A stretch of 64,000 nucleotides of DNA from Photobacterium arenosum (GTDB lineage Bacteria; Pseudomonadota; Gammaproteobacteria; Enterobacterales; Vibrionaceae): positions 434,001 to 498,000 of the forward strand of contig NZ_JACYTP010000001.1 of NCBI RefSeq assembly GCF_014841115.1, given 5' to 3'. The translations under genes and the position numbers were made by a program. The notes beneath the pieces are model-generated. The model had not been told where the DNA came from and searched no databases. It saw only the letters and a list, made by a program, of their open reading frames with translations. Within the stretch, counting starts at the first letter, position 1. Each line of letters begins with the position of its first letter. This document shows positions 55,565 through 63,693 of the stretch, in pieces.

Positions 55565-55999
55565 TTACAACGCCAAATGCAACAGCGGATAAGGCTTGCC
55601 CTGCCCGTCCACTGATGAACGCCCCGTTATTGAAAAACCCATATGCAGGTAAAAACCCAGTGCCTGCTTATTTTGTTCATTCACGTCAACCTTCGAAGCT
55701 CCCTGCACTTTGATTGCATGGGCCACTAACAAAGCACCAATGCCTTTTCCGCGTACATCAGGTGAGATGAACAACATTTCAATATTGCCATCATACACAC
55801 CGCAGAACCCCAGTATTTCACCCTTGCCATTTCTAGCGCACTTTAAATCAACAGCATCAAAGTATTGATCCAGAATTAACGGTTTTAACTCCTGCAGATC
55901 TTCCTCCAACAAAAAATCATGGGTTGCTCTCACTGACGCCTCCCAGATGTCTATCAAACTAAGGTGATCTGCTTTTTCTACGATCTCTATTTTCATCAT
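55565..55999 (-). CDS. GNAT acetyltransferase (YjaB-like)
   Basis: 144 residues. Motif A DVRGKGIGALLVAHAI, then DVNEQNKQALGFYLHMGFSITGRSSVDGQGKPYPLLHL, typical of YjaB-like GNATs. Substrate unknown. Acetyltransferases are a frequent integron cargo. Confidence 0.88.
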   Translation of the reverse strand: MMKIEIVEKADHLSLIDIWEASVRATHDFLLEEDLQELKPLILDQYFDAVDLKCARNGKGEILGFCGVYDGNIEMLFISPDVRGKGIGALLVAHAIKVQGASKVDVNEQNKQALGFYLHMGFSITGRSSVDGQGKPYPLLHLAL

Positions 56000-56060
56000 T
56001 AAACCCAGTTACACATTTCACGCTAAAATAAGCGACATCTGATCCCACAGGGCCGAAAAA

Positions 56061-56090
56061 CCAATCAATCAATCAACCAACCAATCATCA
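56061..56090. repeat. Tetranucleotide tract CAAT/CAAC
   Basis: Seven imperfect CAAT or CAAC units in a row, 62-91 bases upstream of the GNAT start at 55999. Such a tract could change length by slippage and alter promoter spacing. The surrounding 56000-56218 has no gene. Confidence 0.55.
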
Positions 56091-56218
56091 ATAGCAGGAG
56101 CTTTAACTTAGCCCCACCAAAACCGATAAAAAACCGATAGCTTCAATCGTAAATCCACCAGAGAACGCACTACTGGATGTCTGGATTTTTCATTCTCGGA
56201 ATGTCGCACTCTGTTAGA

Positions 56219-56707
56219 TTAATTCTGCTTCTTACCTGTCAGGCACTCCGCTACGTTGAGCTCATAGGTTGTGAACCTATCGCCTATCATTTCCGTTGGG
56301 AACACGCTTTGGGATATTTTACGTAAGAACTCATATTCAGGGCGAGTGTGCAATAAGTGGATATAAACGACTTCATGGCCAAAATCATGAGCCCATGAGA
56401 TTAGCGATCTAAAAACCATTTTCCCTATGCCCCAACTGCGGTCATCAACGACTATAGCTATCTCATGCCCAAGCTCTGATAATTGAATTCCACACCAACC
56501 GACTAGCTCGTCATCGACGATGATGGCTCTTACTATACAACCTTCAAGATCATCAATTTCGATCTTGTCGCAAATCCACTTTTCTGCAAGATCGGAATCA
56601 AACTCATCATGGGTAATGAGGTGCTTTCTGGTACTCGCTTTATTGAGTATGGGAATGAACTTGTCTGATTCTATTTCATCAAGAGACACGTACTGAAGAT
56701 TACTCAT
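56219..56707 (-). CDS. GNAT acetyltransferase
   Basis: 162 residues. Weak but recognisable motif A (DRSWGIGKMVFRSLISWA) after a LGHEIAIVVD strand; LVGWCGIQL precedes. Substrate unknown. The stop codon is part of TCTAACAG on the minus strand, similar to the other spacers in this row. Confidence 0.75.
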   Translation of the reverse strand: MSNLQYVSLDEIESDKFIPILNKASTRKHLITHDEFDSDLAEKWICDKIEIDDLEGCIVRAIIVDDELVGWCGIQLSELGHEIAIVVDDRSWGIGKMVFRSLISWAHDFGHEVVYIHLLHTRPEYEFLRKISQSVFPTEMIGDRFTTYELNVAECLTGKKQN

Positions 56708-56753
56708 TAGTCACCATTTCGCCTAAAGAATGACACCACCGTCTCATCTGCTT

Positions 56754-56817
56754 TGCCACACACTCGTAAAGCCAGATAAAAGCAGTCGGCTGCGCGACAC
56801 TTATCATTATCTGTTAA
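56754..56817. repeat. Spacer repeat, copy 1
   Basis: 64 bases (starting TGCCACACACTCGTAAAGCCAG, abbreviated) strongly similar to 57613-57675 in the same orientation; on the minus strand both read from TAACAG through TCGCGCAG to GGCTTTACGAGTGTGT. It lies directly behind the SDR gene. attC-like but with a degenerate core. Confidence 0.7.
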
Positions 56818-56821
56818 CCGC

Positions 56822-57559
56822 TTATGTCAACGATAACCCACCATCTACGACCAGCGTATGCCCCACAATGTAGCTGGCTTTCTCAGATAATAAAAATTCG
56901 ATAGCATTGACGATTTCGTCAGTATTGGCAAAACGCTGAATCGGCACAACGTTGGACACATCTGCCCGGATATTGGGAGCATCAATCTGCCGCTCCTCCC
57001 AACGAGGCGTCCATGTTACACCGGGAGCAACGGCATTAATACGAATGCCTGAGCTTATATTTTCCAAAGCCAATGAACGAGTTAGCCCTTCAAGTGCGTG
57101 TTTGGCTGCACTGTACATTGAAGCATTCGGCGTTGGTCTCAATCCATTTACTGAGCTGACATTGACAATAGAAGCTCCCGTATTCATCAGACTGATTTCG
57201 TGCTTTAAACACAAAGCCTGCGACCAGAAATCTACCGACAGCGTTTCTCTTAACAATGAGGTATCAACTTCATGGAAATTTCCTCTTGAGGAAAGAGCGG
57301 GTGATGCATTATTCACCGCAACATCCAATACGCCGTACTCAGCACTGATATGACGGAACAAATTTTCAAGATCGGACTCAACGGATATATCTGATTGTTG
57401 ATGATCAACAACGCTCAACTCAGGAAATATTTCGAGTACAGTTGCCCAGGTTTCTTGTGAACGAGAACATGTAATCACCTTATACTCTGACTCGACCAGT
57501 CGCCTGACGGTCTGAAGCCCAATTCCCTTTGTACCTCCTGTTACTAAAGCAATTTTCAT
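56822..57559 (-). CDS. Short-chain dehydrogenase/reductase (SDR)
   Basis: 245 residues from ATG 57559 (AAGGA upstream). NAD(P)-binding TGGTKGIG, NNASP, active-site Ser-Tyr-Lys in VNVSSVNGL and YSAAKHALEGL, and the C-terminal GHTLVVDGG. Classical SDR; substrate unknown. The gene is enclosed between two direct copies of a 63-base spacer, as expected of a cassette. Confidence 0.92.
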   Translation of the reverse strand: MKIALVTGGTKGIGLQTVRRLVESEYKVITCSRSQETWATVLEIFPELSVVDHQQSDISVESDLENLFRHISAEYGVLDVAVNNASPALSSRGNFHEVDTSLLRETLSVDFWSQALCLKHEISLMNTGASIVNVSSVNGLRPTPNASMYSAAKHALEGLTRSLALENISSGIRINAVAPGVTWTPRWEERQIDAPNIRADVSNVVPIQRFANTDEIVNAIEFLLSEKASYIVGHTLVVDGGLSLT

Positions 57560-57591
57560 TTTTGAATTCCTTTTCATATATTTCGATTAAC

Positions 57592-57675
57592 GGCTAACAC
57601 CTTATCAGGCGTTGCTACACACTCGTAAAGCCAGCTGAAAACAGTCAACTGCGCGACTCTAATCTTTAACTGTTA
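57592..57675 (-). repeat. Spacer repeat, copy 2, attC-like
   Basis: Minus strand: begins TAACAG, where TAA is the stop of the NTF2-like gene, and ends GTGTTAGCC (57592-57600), a match to the attC core GTTAGSC. Length 84 bases. The first 63 bases are repeated at 56754-56817. Confidence 0.6.
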
Positions 57676-58047
57676 CGAGATAACGGTCGACTGCGCTGAA
57701 ATGAGCTGCCACTTGTTGTTTTGCTTTAGCCAAACGCGAGAGAAAGCAAAAACACCATTGGCCTTAGCACCATCATATTTCCCTTTAATGTCTGCGTTTA
57801 CATGAACCAAAGCGATATTTCCTTGTGGTACTACCTGAAAATCACGTAATTCGATTGATTCAATGCTTAACAAACCAGAACGGTGCAAGGCGATATCATC
57901 TTGCTTTGATACCCGTTGGCCAAAGTGATTAATGAATATCAGGGCATCTGATAGCAAATCGGTTAATGCAACAGTATCTGAGCTGAGCATTGAAGCCTTT
58001 AGTTTTTCCTCAACAGCAAAAATTTCCTGAACTATGTCACTTTCCAT
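57673..58047 (-). CDS. NTF2-like/DUF4440 protein
   Basis: 124 residues. DALIFINHFGQRVSKQDDIALHRSG and VFAFSRVWLKQNNKWQLISAQSTVIS form the cone-shaped NTF2-like fold, used by SnoaL-type enzymes and small-ligand binders. Function unknown. The stop codon merges with the attC-like spacer. Confidence 0.82.
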   Translation of the reverse strand: MESDIVQEIFAVEEKLKASMLSSDTVALTDLLSDALIFINHFGQRVSKQDDIALHRSGLLSIESIELRDFQVVPQGNIALVHVNADIKGKYDGAKANGVFAFSRVWLKQNNKWQLISAQSTVIS

Positions 58048-58059
58048 ACGAACTACGTC

Positions 58060-58311
58060 CTATTCATTTCTTTGTATCACACAGCCAGCACGCGTGGCTT
58101 TGTAGTGAAGACGATGATGCGCCGAGCCTGTTAATTCGAACTCATTCGGCATATCTACCCGTCCCTTAATCAAGTTCCAGAATGCATAAGCTTTAGCTGT
58201 AAGTGTGTATTGAGCAACATGCCGGTTCACGCCGCTGCCAGACTGATCATGTCCGCACACCATGTGCACATAATAGAATATTTTCAGTGAGTAATTCACT
58301 GAAACAGACAA
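58060..58311 (-). CDS. Doubtful ORF, 83 residues
   Basis: Begins MSVSVNYSLKIFYYVHMVCG. No clear RBS, and its 3' part contains TTAACAGGCTCGGCGC and a GCGTGCTGGCTGTGTG stretch resembling the spacer repeats, so it may just read through another attC-like sequence. No family known. Kept because it is the only ORF in 58048-58368. Confidence 0.25.
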   Translation of the reverse strand: MSVSVNYSLKIFYYVHMVCGHDQSGSGVNRHVAQYTLTAKAYAFWNLIKGRVDMPNEFELTGSAHHRLHYKATRAGCVIQRNE

Positions 58312-58368
58312 TCTCTGTCTCGTTAATACCAGACTATTGAATATTAATTAAAGTAATCCCCCAAATCA

Positions 58369-58548
58369 GGGAAAAATTCAGGACGAATTTTAGGTTGTCG
58401 GCGCCGGGAGCGCCTACAACCGACCCGGACAACACCAGAGAACCCAAAGGCATTTCTGGATACATTTGTGCCGGCAAAGAGTATCTGGCGCGCATCCGAA
58501 AATGGTGAGACTCTCTCCAAAACAAAGCGCGACATACCAACGCGATTC
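58369..58548. repeat. Dispersed hairpin repeat, copy B
   Basis: Inverted relative to copy A at 50784-50964. The core hairpin GGTTGTCGGC/GCCTACAACC (58393-58421) has one mismatch. The remaining bases to 58675 hold no supported gene; a 93-residue minus-strand ORF here lies largely inside the repeat. Confidence 0.75.
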
Positions 58549-58675
58549 AATATTTGCACTCTTTCAACTGGCTGGCTGCCGACAGAAAAGGCAGTGAATA
58601 GAATAAGAAAGAAAACACGAAACATCGGCGTATTGGATCAGCCAGAATATGACAACACAATCACCTTACCAGACA

Positions 58676-59464
58676 TTAATTACCGCTCTTGTTACCTCCC
58701 ATACCGCTCTGAAGATCAACCATCGACTGCTGACTCACCTTAATCAGGCCATTTTGAGGCCGGTTGAGATCAACCACCAGCGTGACGAGGACCGCGAAAG
58801 CAAGCAGTAACGGGATCACCGCAATCAACCGTCGCTTACCGGAGTAACCCACTTGCGTGCCCAGCGCAATCATCGCAAGCGCTGTAATGGCCGCCAGCGC
58901 TACCCAGATACTGGCAGGAATCCGGCTTCGCAATGCCCCTGTTACTCTTTTTTCATGCATATCGATCAGATCATTGGTCGCCTGAACCATCAGCGAACTC
59001 AATGGGCTTGGATTTGCAATGGCAGCAGTTGAAACTGCATCCCAAAGCTGGCGATGGATTGCGAGTGATTCTCTCAATGCTTCATTGATATCACTTCCGC
59101 TGGCCGCTGCGAGTCGAATCTCGACATAAGATTTGAGCAAATCTTTCACAATACTTTCAGATGACTCATCCAACAGATCAGCCCGAAGATAGGCAGTGCC
59201 GATCACATTGGCTTCCTCAAGCACATTGTTGCGTCGAATTTCGTGCTGAGAGGAGGCAATGGAAAACGTAAACGCGAGCACGAACGCCAGCATCCCAAGC
59301 AGCCCTCCAACCATAGACCCAAGCGGACCGGGAACTTCCTTATCTTTCCGGGCAAAAGCATGACGGCCAAACTGAAAGCCAATTTCGCAGAACAGCAACA
59401 TCAGCAAAGCAATGCCGACAAAGATCAGAGTGATCGGCAGGGATTCAAACAGCTCGCCATTCAT
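58676..59464 (-). CDS. DUF4239 (bestrophin-like) membrane protein
   Basis: 262 residues with four membrane helices: two near the N-terminus (LPITLIFVGIALLMLLFCEIGF and MVGGLLGMLAFVLAFTFSIAS) and two near the C-terminus. The segment GFQFGR...GPLGSMVGGLLGMLAFVLAFTFSIASSQHEIRR...EANVIGTAYLRADLL is the DUF4239 signature. Possibly an ion channel by distant analogy to bestrophins. Single gene. Confidence 0.85.
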   Translation of the reverse strand: MNGELFESLPITLIFVGIALLMLLFCEIGFQFGRHAFARKDKEVPGPLGSMVGGLLGMLAFVLAFTFSIASSQHEIRRNNVLEEANVIGTAYLRADLLDESSESIVKDLLKSYVEIRLAAASGSDINEALRESLAIHRQLWDAVSTAAIANPSPLSSLMVQATNDLIDMHEKRVTGALRSRIPASIWVALAAITALAMIALGTQVGYSGKRRLIAVIPLLLAFAVLVTLVVDLNRPQNGLIKVSQQSMVDLQSGMGGNKSGN

Positions 59465-59757
59465 GGGCCACTCCTGACGCGGGTGCGACTGAATACCGCA
59501 GCCGGGGCAACTGAATTTGCCACCGGCTGTTCTATCATCATTATTGATTAAGCATATGTCGCAAATTCCAAAGGTAGCAAAAGGATTTCACCCGGGGTGA
59601 CCGGCACACAAACACACTGACCGACCGTCCATTTTTGCTTCACTCAGCAGACAGGATTGACCCAAAGCCTAAGAAACCCACACAGTTTCCTTCAATTCAC
59701 GGCCTGCCATACAGTATGATGACCAGTAACTTAGTTATGCGGTAAGACGGATTCTCA
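59465..59757. other. Intergenic region
   Basis: 293 bases between divergent genes. The small palindrome TAACTTAGTTA (59727-59737), just before the CobW-type gene, could be part of a promoter; I do not see a clear Zur box. Nothing else. Confidence 0.35.
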
Positions 59758-60747
59758 ATGACTATCAGCAAACCTATTCCGACCAATATCATCACTGGCT
59801 TTCTGGGAGCCGGTAAAACCACAGCCATTTTATCGCTGCTGGCGCGTAAACCTGCCGATGAGAAATGGGCCATTTTGATCAATGAGTTTGGTAACGTAGG
59901 TGTCGATGGAGCCATGCTCGACCAGCAGGGTGCCATCGTCAAAGAAGTACCGGGCGGCTGTATGTGCTGTGTCGCCGGACTGCCGATGTCGGTGGGCATC
60001 AATGCCCTGCTGGCCCAAAAGCCGGATCGCCTGCTGCTGGAACCCACCGGTCTGGGCCATCCGAAAGAGATCATCAATAAACTGACCTCCGACAGCTATG
60101 CCAAATACATCGATCTGAAAGCGACGATCACTCTGGTTGATCCGCGTCAGTTTTCAGACAGCTTATATACCGATAACCAGAATTTTCAGGATCAGATTGC
60201 GCTGGCCGATGTGCTGGTTGCTAACAAAATCGATGCCTGTAGCGATTACGATCTGCTGATGTTTGAGCAGTACGCCAGCGAGTGCGAACCAGCCAAACAG
60301 ATGATCACTCAGGTTGAGCAAGGGCAACTTGATCTGTCTCTGCTGGAACAGCCTCGCATTGCACGTCAGGCTGCACACAGTCATCACCATCATCATGACG
60401 ATGCGGCCGCGCCCCTGCCGGGCTTAGAGCTGGCCCCCGGTGAAACCTTCATCCGTAAAGAAAACCATGGTCAGGGCTATCACAGTTGCGGCTGGTTCTT
60501 TGCGACTGACCTGCACTTTGATTTTTCCCAGCTGTTTACCCTGTTTACTAACCTGAATGCCCAGCGCGTGAAAGCCGTGGTTAACACCGAACGCGGATGT
60601 TTTGCTTTTAATGTGGTCAATCGGGTAGTCTCGGTGAATGAACTCACTCTGGAAGGGTTTGAGTCCCGCATTGAAGTCATTGATAAGGACATACTGCCTT
60701 GGGATGAATTAGAAGAGATTCTTGTCTCTTTGACAAAAAAAGCCTGA
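59758..60747 (+). CDS. CobW/G3E-family GTPase (putative metal chaperone)
   Basis: 329 residues. Walker A GFLGAGKTT, the GGCMCC metal-binding CxCC motif, a G4-like NKID and a histidine-rich stretch HSHHHHHDD in the middle, then a CobW C-terminal domain. The family (YjiA, ZigA, ZNG1) delivers Zn or other metals using GTP. The target is unknown; the following TldD/TldE proteins include a zinc-type HExxxH protease, so metal delivery to it is conceivable. Confidence 0.9.
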   Translation: MTISKPIPTNIITGFLGAGKTTAILSLLARKPADEKWAILINEFGNVGVDGAMLDQQGAIVKEVPGGCMCCVAGLPMSVGINALLAQKPDRLLLEPTGLGHPKEIINKLTSDSYAKYIDLKATITLVDPRQFSDSLYTDNQNFQDQIALADVLVANKIDACSDYDLLMFEQYASECEPAKQMITQVEQGQLDLSLLEQPRIARQAAHSHHHHHDDAAAPLPGLELAPGETFIRKENHGQGYHSCGWFFATDLHFDFSQLFTLFTNLNAQRVKAVVNTERGCFAFNVVNRVVSVNELTLEGFESRIEVIDKDILPWDELEEILVSLTKKA

Positions 60748-60812
60748 TACCGACTATTATTCATCAATGCTTTGGGATCAACTTGCCACCTGAATTTACG
60801 CAAGGAGCAATT

Positions 60813-62195
60813 ATGCTAAACCCATCAACGGCGAAAGCCGTCATCGACCATGCGCTGTTTCTCGGCGCAGACTTTGCCGAACTTTTCGTCGAGCACCACC
60901 AGTCGGGCTCTGTCGAGTTCAATGCTGGTGATGTCGATAAAATCAACGGCGGTATCGATTTTGGCATCGGTATCCGACTCTTCTTTGGTCACAAAGTGCT
61001 GTACGGTTACACCAACAGCACTGAAGAAGAAGAACTGAAACGCGTCACCAGCCTGCTGGCTGCCAAAGATAACCGCGATCAAATCATGCAGGCATCCGCA
61101 CTGAATTTCAGCCGGCTGACAGACAGACATCCAGTGCGCCAGCCTTTGTCGCAGGACGCCAATCTGGAAGCCAAAATCGCCTTCCTGCGTGCCACCGACA
61201 AAGCGGCCCGTGCAGAAAACGACAAAATTGCCCAGTTCATCGGCCGTATTCTGCAGCGTCAGCAGCAGGTAGAAATTTTTAACTCCAATGGCCTGCACAC
61301 CGGTGATACCCGCCATTACACCCGCATTGCTGCTACCGCTGTTGCGCAAGATGGTAGCGAGCAGTCTACGGGTTTTGAAGCACCGGGGGCACTGACCGGC
61401 TGGGAATTTAACTCCCGCATCGATCCCACATCTCTGGGCCAGCAAGTAGCAAAACAGGCGATGATCAAGTTGACGGCAGATAACTGCCCGTCTGGTGAAA
61501 TGCCGGTGATCATAGGTAATGGCTTTGGTGGCGTGATTTTCCATGAAGCCTGCGGACACCTGCTTGAAACCACCTCGGTAGCCAAAAAAGCCTCGGTTTT
61601 CCATGACCAGATGGGCGAAATGATTGCTAACCCTGTGGTCAGCGCCGTGGATGACGGCACCATGGAAAATGAATGGGGTTCCATCAACATTGATGACGAA
61701 GGCATGGCAACCCAGCGTACTCAGTTGATCAAAGACGGTAAGCTCACCAGCTTTATGGTCGACCAGATGGGCGCCAAGAAAACCGGTTTTGCGCCAACGG
61801 GTTCCGGCCGCCGTGAATCGTATAAGTTCGCGCCTACCTCCCGCATGCGTAACACCTTCATCGAGCCGGGCGACAGCAGTCTGGAGGCGATGATCGCCAG
61901 CGTCGAAAAAGGCATTTTCGCCAAGAAAATGGGCGGCGGTTCCGTTCAGCCTGGCACTGGGGAATTCAACTTCGCGGTGCAGGAAGCCTATTTGATCGAA
62001 GACGGCAAAATCACCCGTCCACTGAAATCAGCGACGCTGATCAGCACAGGGCCGAAAGTTCTGAAGGAAATCAGCATGGTCGGCCAGGATTTCGAACTGG
62101 CAGCCGGTATGTGTGGCTCGGTCAGCGGCTCAGTGCCGACGACAGTTGGTCAGCCAGCACTTAAAGTAGACAATATTCTGGTGGGAGGTAACTAA
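60813..62195 (+). CDS. TldD-family metallopeptidase
   Basis: 460 residues from ATG 60813 with AAGGAG. The metal-binding HExxxH is in FHEACGHLLETT. TldD proteins, as heterodimers with TldE/PmbA, degrade or mature small peptides (microcin B17, CcdA). The stop overlaps the start of the next gene by one base (TAATG). Because it is shorter than E. coli TldD and sits beside its partner, it may be a second, non-canonical pair. Confidence 0.9.
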   Translation: MLNPSTAKAVIDHALFLGADFAELFVEHHQSGSVEFNAGDVDKINGGIDFGIGIRLFFGHKVLYGYTNSTEEEELKRVTSLLAAKDNRDQIMQASALNFSRLTDRHPVRQPLSQDANLEAKIAFLRATDKAARAENDKIAQFIGRILQRQQQVEIFNSNGLHTGDTRHYTRIAATAVAQDGSEQSTGFEAPGALTGWEFNSRIDPTSLGQQVAKQAMIKLTADNCPSGEMPVIIGNGFGGVIFHEACGHLLETTSVAKKASVFHDQMGEMIANPVVSAVDDGTMENEWGSINIDDEGMATQRTQLIKDGKLTSFMVDQMGAKKTGFAPTGSGRRESYKFAPTSRMRNTFIEPGDSSLEAMIASVEKGIFAKKMGGGSVQPGTGEFNFAVQEAYLIEDGKITRPLKSATLISTGPKVLKEISMVGQDFELAAGMCGSVSGSVPTTVGQPALKVDNILVGGN

Positions 62196-63535
62196 TGGCG
62201 GATCAACAAACCCTGCAACACGCCATGGAACAGGTACTGGATCTGGCCACCTCTGCGGGTGCCGAAGCGGATGTCCTTGCCAGCAGCAGCCATAACCTGT
62301 CACTGAAAGCCAATAACGGCGAACTGGATGAATACAAAGTCACCTCCGGCCAGGTGATTGGCGTACGCGTTGTCAAAGACGACAAAGTCGCCACCAGCTA
62401 CTCGGAATCCCTGCATCCGGACAGCCTGAAACTCATGGTTGAGCAAGCACTGCAAAGCGCGCAATTCACCAAAGCAGACTCCCACCAGCGGATCCAGGCA
62501 AAGAACAGCCGCTTAACCACTGACTCGCCTGAAATTTATCAGCAAGACGATGTGGATATCGAACAGAAAATCGCTCTATCGCTGGCGCTGGAAAAAGGCG
62601 TGATCGAAAAAGGAGCCAAAAGTGCGCCTTACAATGGTTTTGGTGAATCAGACAGCCTGAGTATGCTGGCCAATACCCATGGCGCATTCTGTCAGCATCA
62701 GGAGCGTTCCACTTTCTGTTACACCTATGCCCTGATTGATCAGGATGGCAAACAAGCCATGCATGGTGGCATGTCATCCGGACGTCGCTTTGCCGAGCTC
62801 GACCCTGACTATTGCATCAATCACGGTGTCGACACGGCGCTGGCACTGCTGGACGGCGGCCCTATAGCGACCGGCAAGTATGCGGTGATCTTTAATCTGA
62901 GTGAACTGAGCAGCCTGTTTGGCGCCTTTGGCATGTGTCTGTCCGGCCAGTCGGCCATGAAAGGCATTAACCCGTGGCGCGACACCCTGCATAAGCAGGT
63001 CGCCAGCTCACTGCTGACGGTCAGTGACATGGCCTATGTAAAGGGCGGCTCTGCCATCAAAGCCTTCGACAGCGAGGGATTTGCCACCCAGGACACGATT
63101 CTGATCGGTGAAGGCCAACTACAAAGCCTGCTGCATAACAGCCACACCGCCAGCTATTTCGACATTACCAACACAGCAAACGCTGCCCGTTCGGCCAAAG
63201 GTGGCCTGGGTGTTGCTTCGCGCCATCTGGTGATTGCCGAAGGCCAGAGCAATGACGCCGAAGTGACCGCAGGTGAATACCTGGAACTGGTTGAGCTGCA
63301 AGGCGTACACTCAGGCGCCGATGCCATCAGCGGCGACTTTTCTTTCGGTGCCAGTGGCTTTCTGTGCCGCGACGGCAAGCGCATCCAGCCTGTGCGCGGC
63401 ATCACAGTTGCCGGTAACTTTTACCAGATGATCAAAGCCATCGACGCCGTCGGTAATCAGCTTGAAAATGACTACGAGCGCGATTTCTTCGCACCCAAAA
63501 TTCGTTTCAGCGGATTGAGTATTGCGGGTAAATAA
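62195..63535 (+). CDS. TldE/PmbA-family protein
   Basis: 446 residues; the partner subunit lacking HExxxH. FGASGFLCRDGKRIQPVRGITVAGNFYQMIKAIDAVGNQLE is the typical C-terminal region of PmbA proteins. Translation is coupled to the TldD gene, supporting heterodimer formation. Confidence 0.9.
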   Translation: MADQQTLQHAMEQVLDLATSAGAEADVLASSSHNLSLKANNGELDEYKVTSGQVIGVRVVKDDKVATSYSESLHPDSLKLMVEQALQSAQFTKADSHQRIQAKNSRLTTDSPEIYQQDDVDIEQKIALSLALEKGVIEKGAKSAPYNGFGESDSLSMLANTHGAFCQHQERSTFCYTYALIDQDGKQAMHGGMSSGRRFAELDPDYCINHGVDTALALLDGGPIATGKYAVIFNLSELSSLFGAFGMCLSGQSAMKGINPWRDTLHKQVASSLLTVSDMAYVKGGSAIKAFDSEGFATQDTILIGEGQLQSLLHNSHTASYFDITNTANAARSAKGGLGVASRHLVIAEGQSNDAEVTAGEYLELVELQGVHSGADAISGDFSFGASGFLCRDGKRIQPVRGITVAGNFYQMIKAIDAVGNQLENDYERDFFAPKIRFSGLSIAGK

Positions 63536-63562
63536 TCAGACTGGTTAAACCGTAGGCTTATT

Positions 63563-63598
63563 AAAATGACCTCATCAAATGGATGAGGTCATTTTTTA
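63563..63598 (+). terminator. Terminator after the TldD/TldE pair
   Basis: Fourteen-base stem AAAATGACCTCATC/GATGAGGTCATTTT with a T run. Confidence 0.93.
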
Positions 63599-63693
63599 TG
63601 CTCAACCAGCTTTCCTGTTTCCTCAAAGCCAGTGCTTACCTGGCCCAGTTTTACCTGACCCAGAGTTTACCTGACATATAGCGGGGCTGCGCT

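Noticed and set aside
56061..56090. CRISPR array
   Set aside because: The tract is a simple tetranucleotide repeat without spacers; no other evenly spaced repeats or cas genes exist in the window.
58344..58625. 93-residue minus-strand ORF with a signal-like start
   Set aside because: Most of it lies inside repeat copy B and gives the VGCRRSRRRQP-type translation typical of non-coding repeats.
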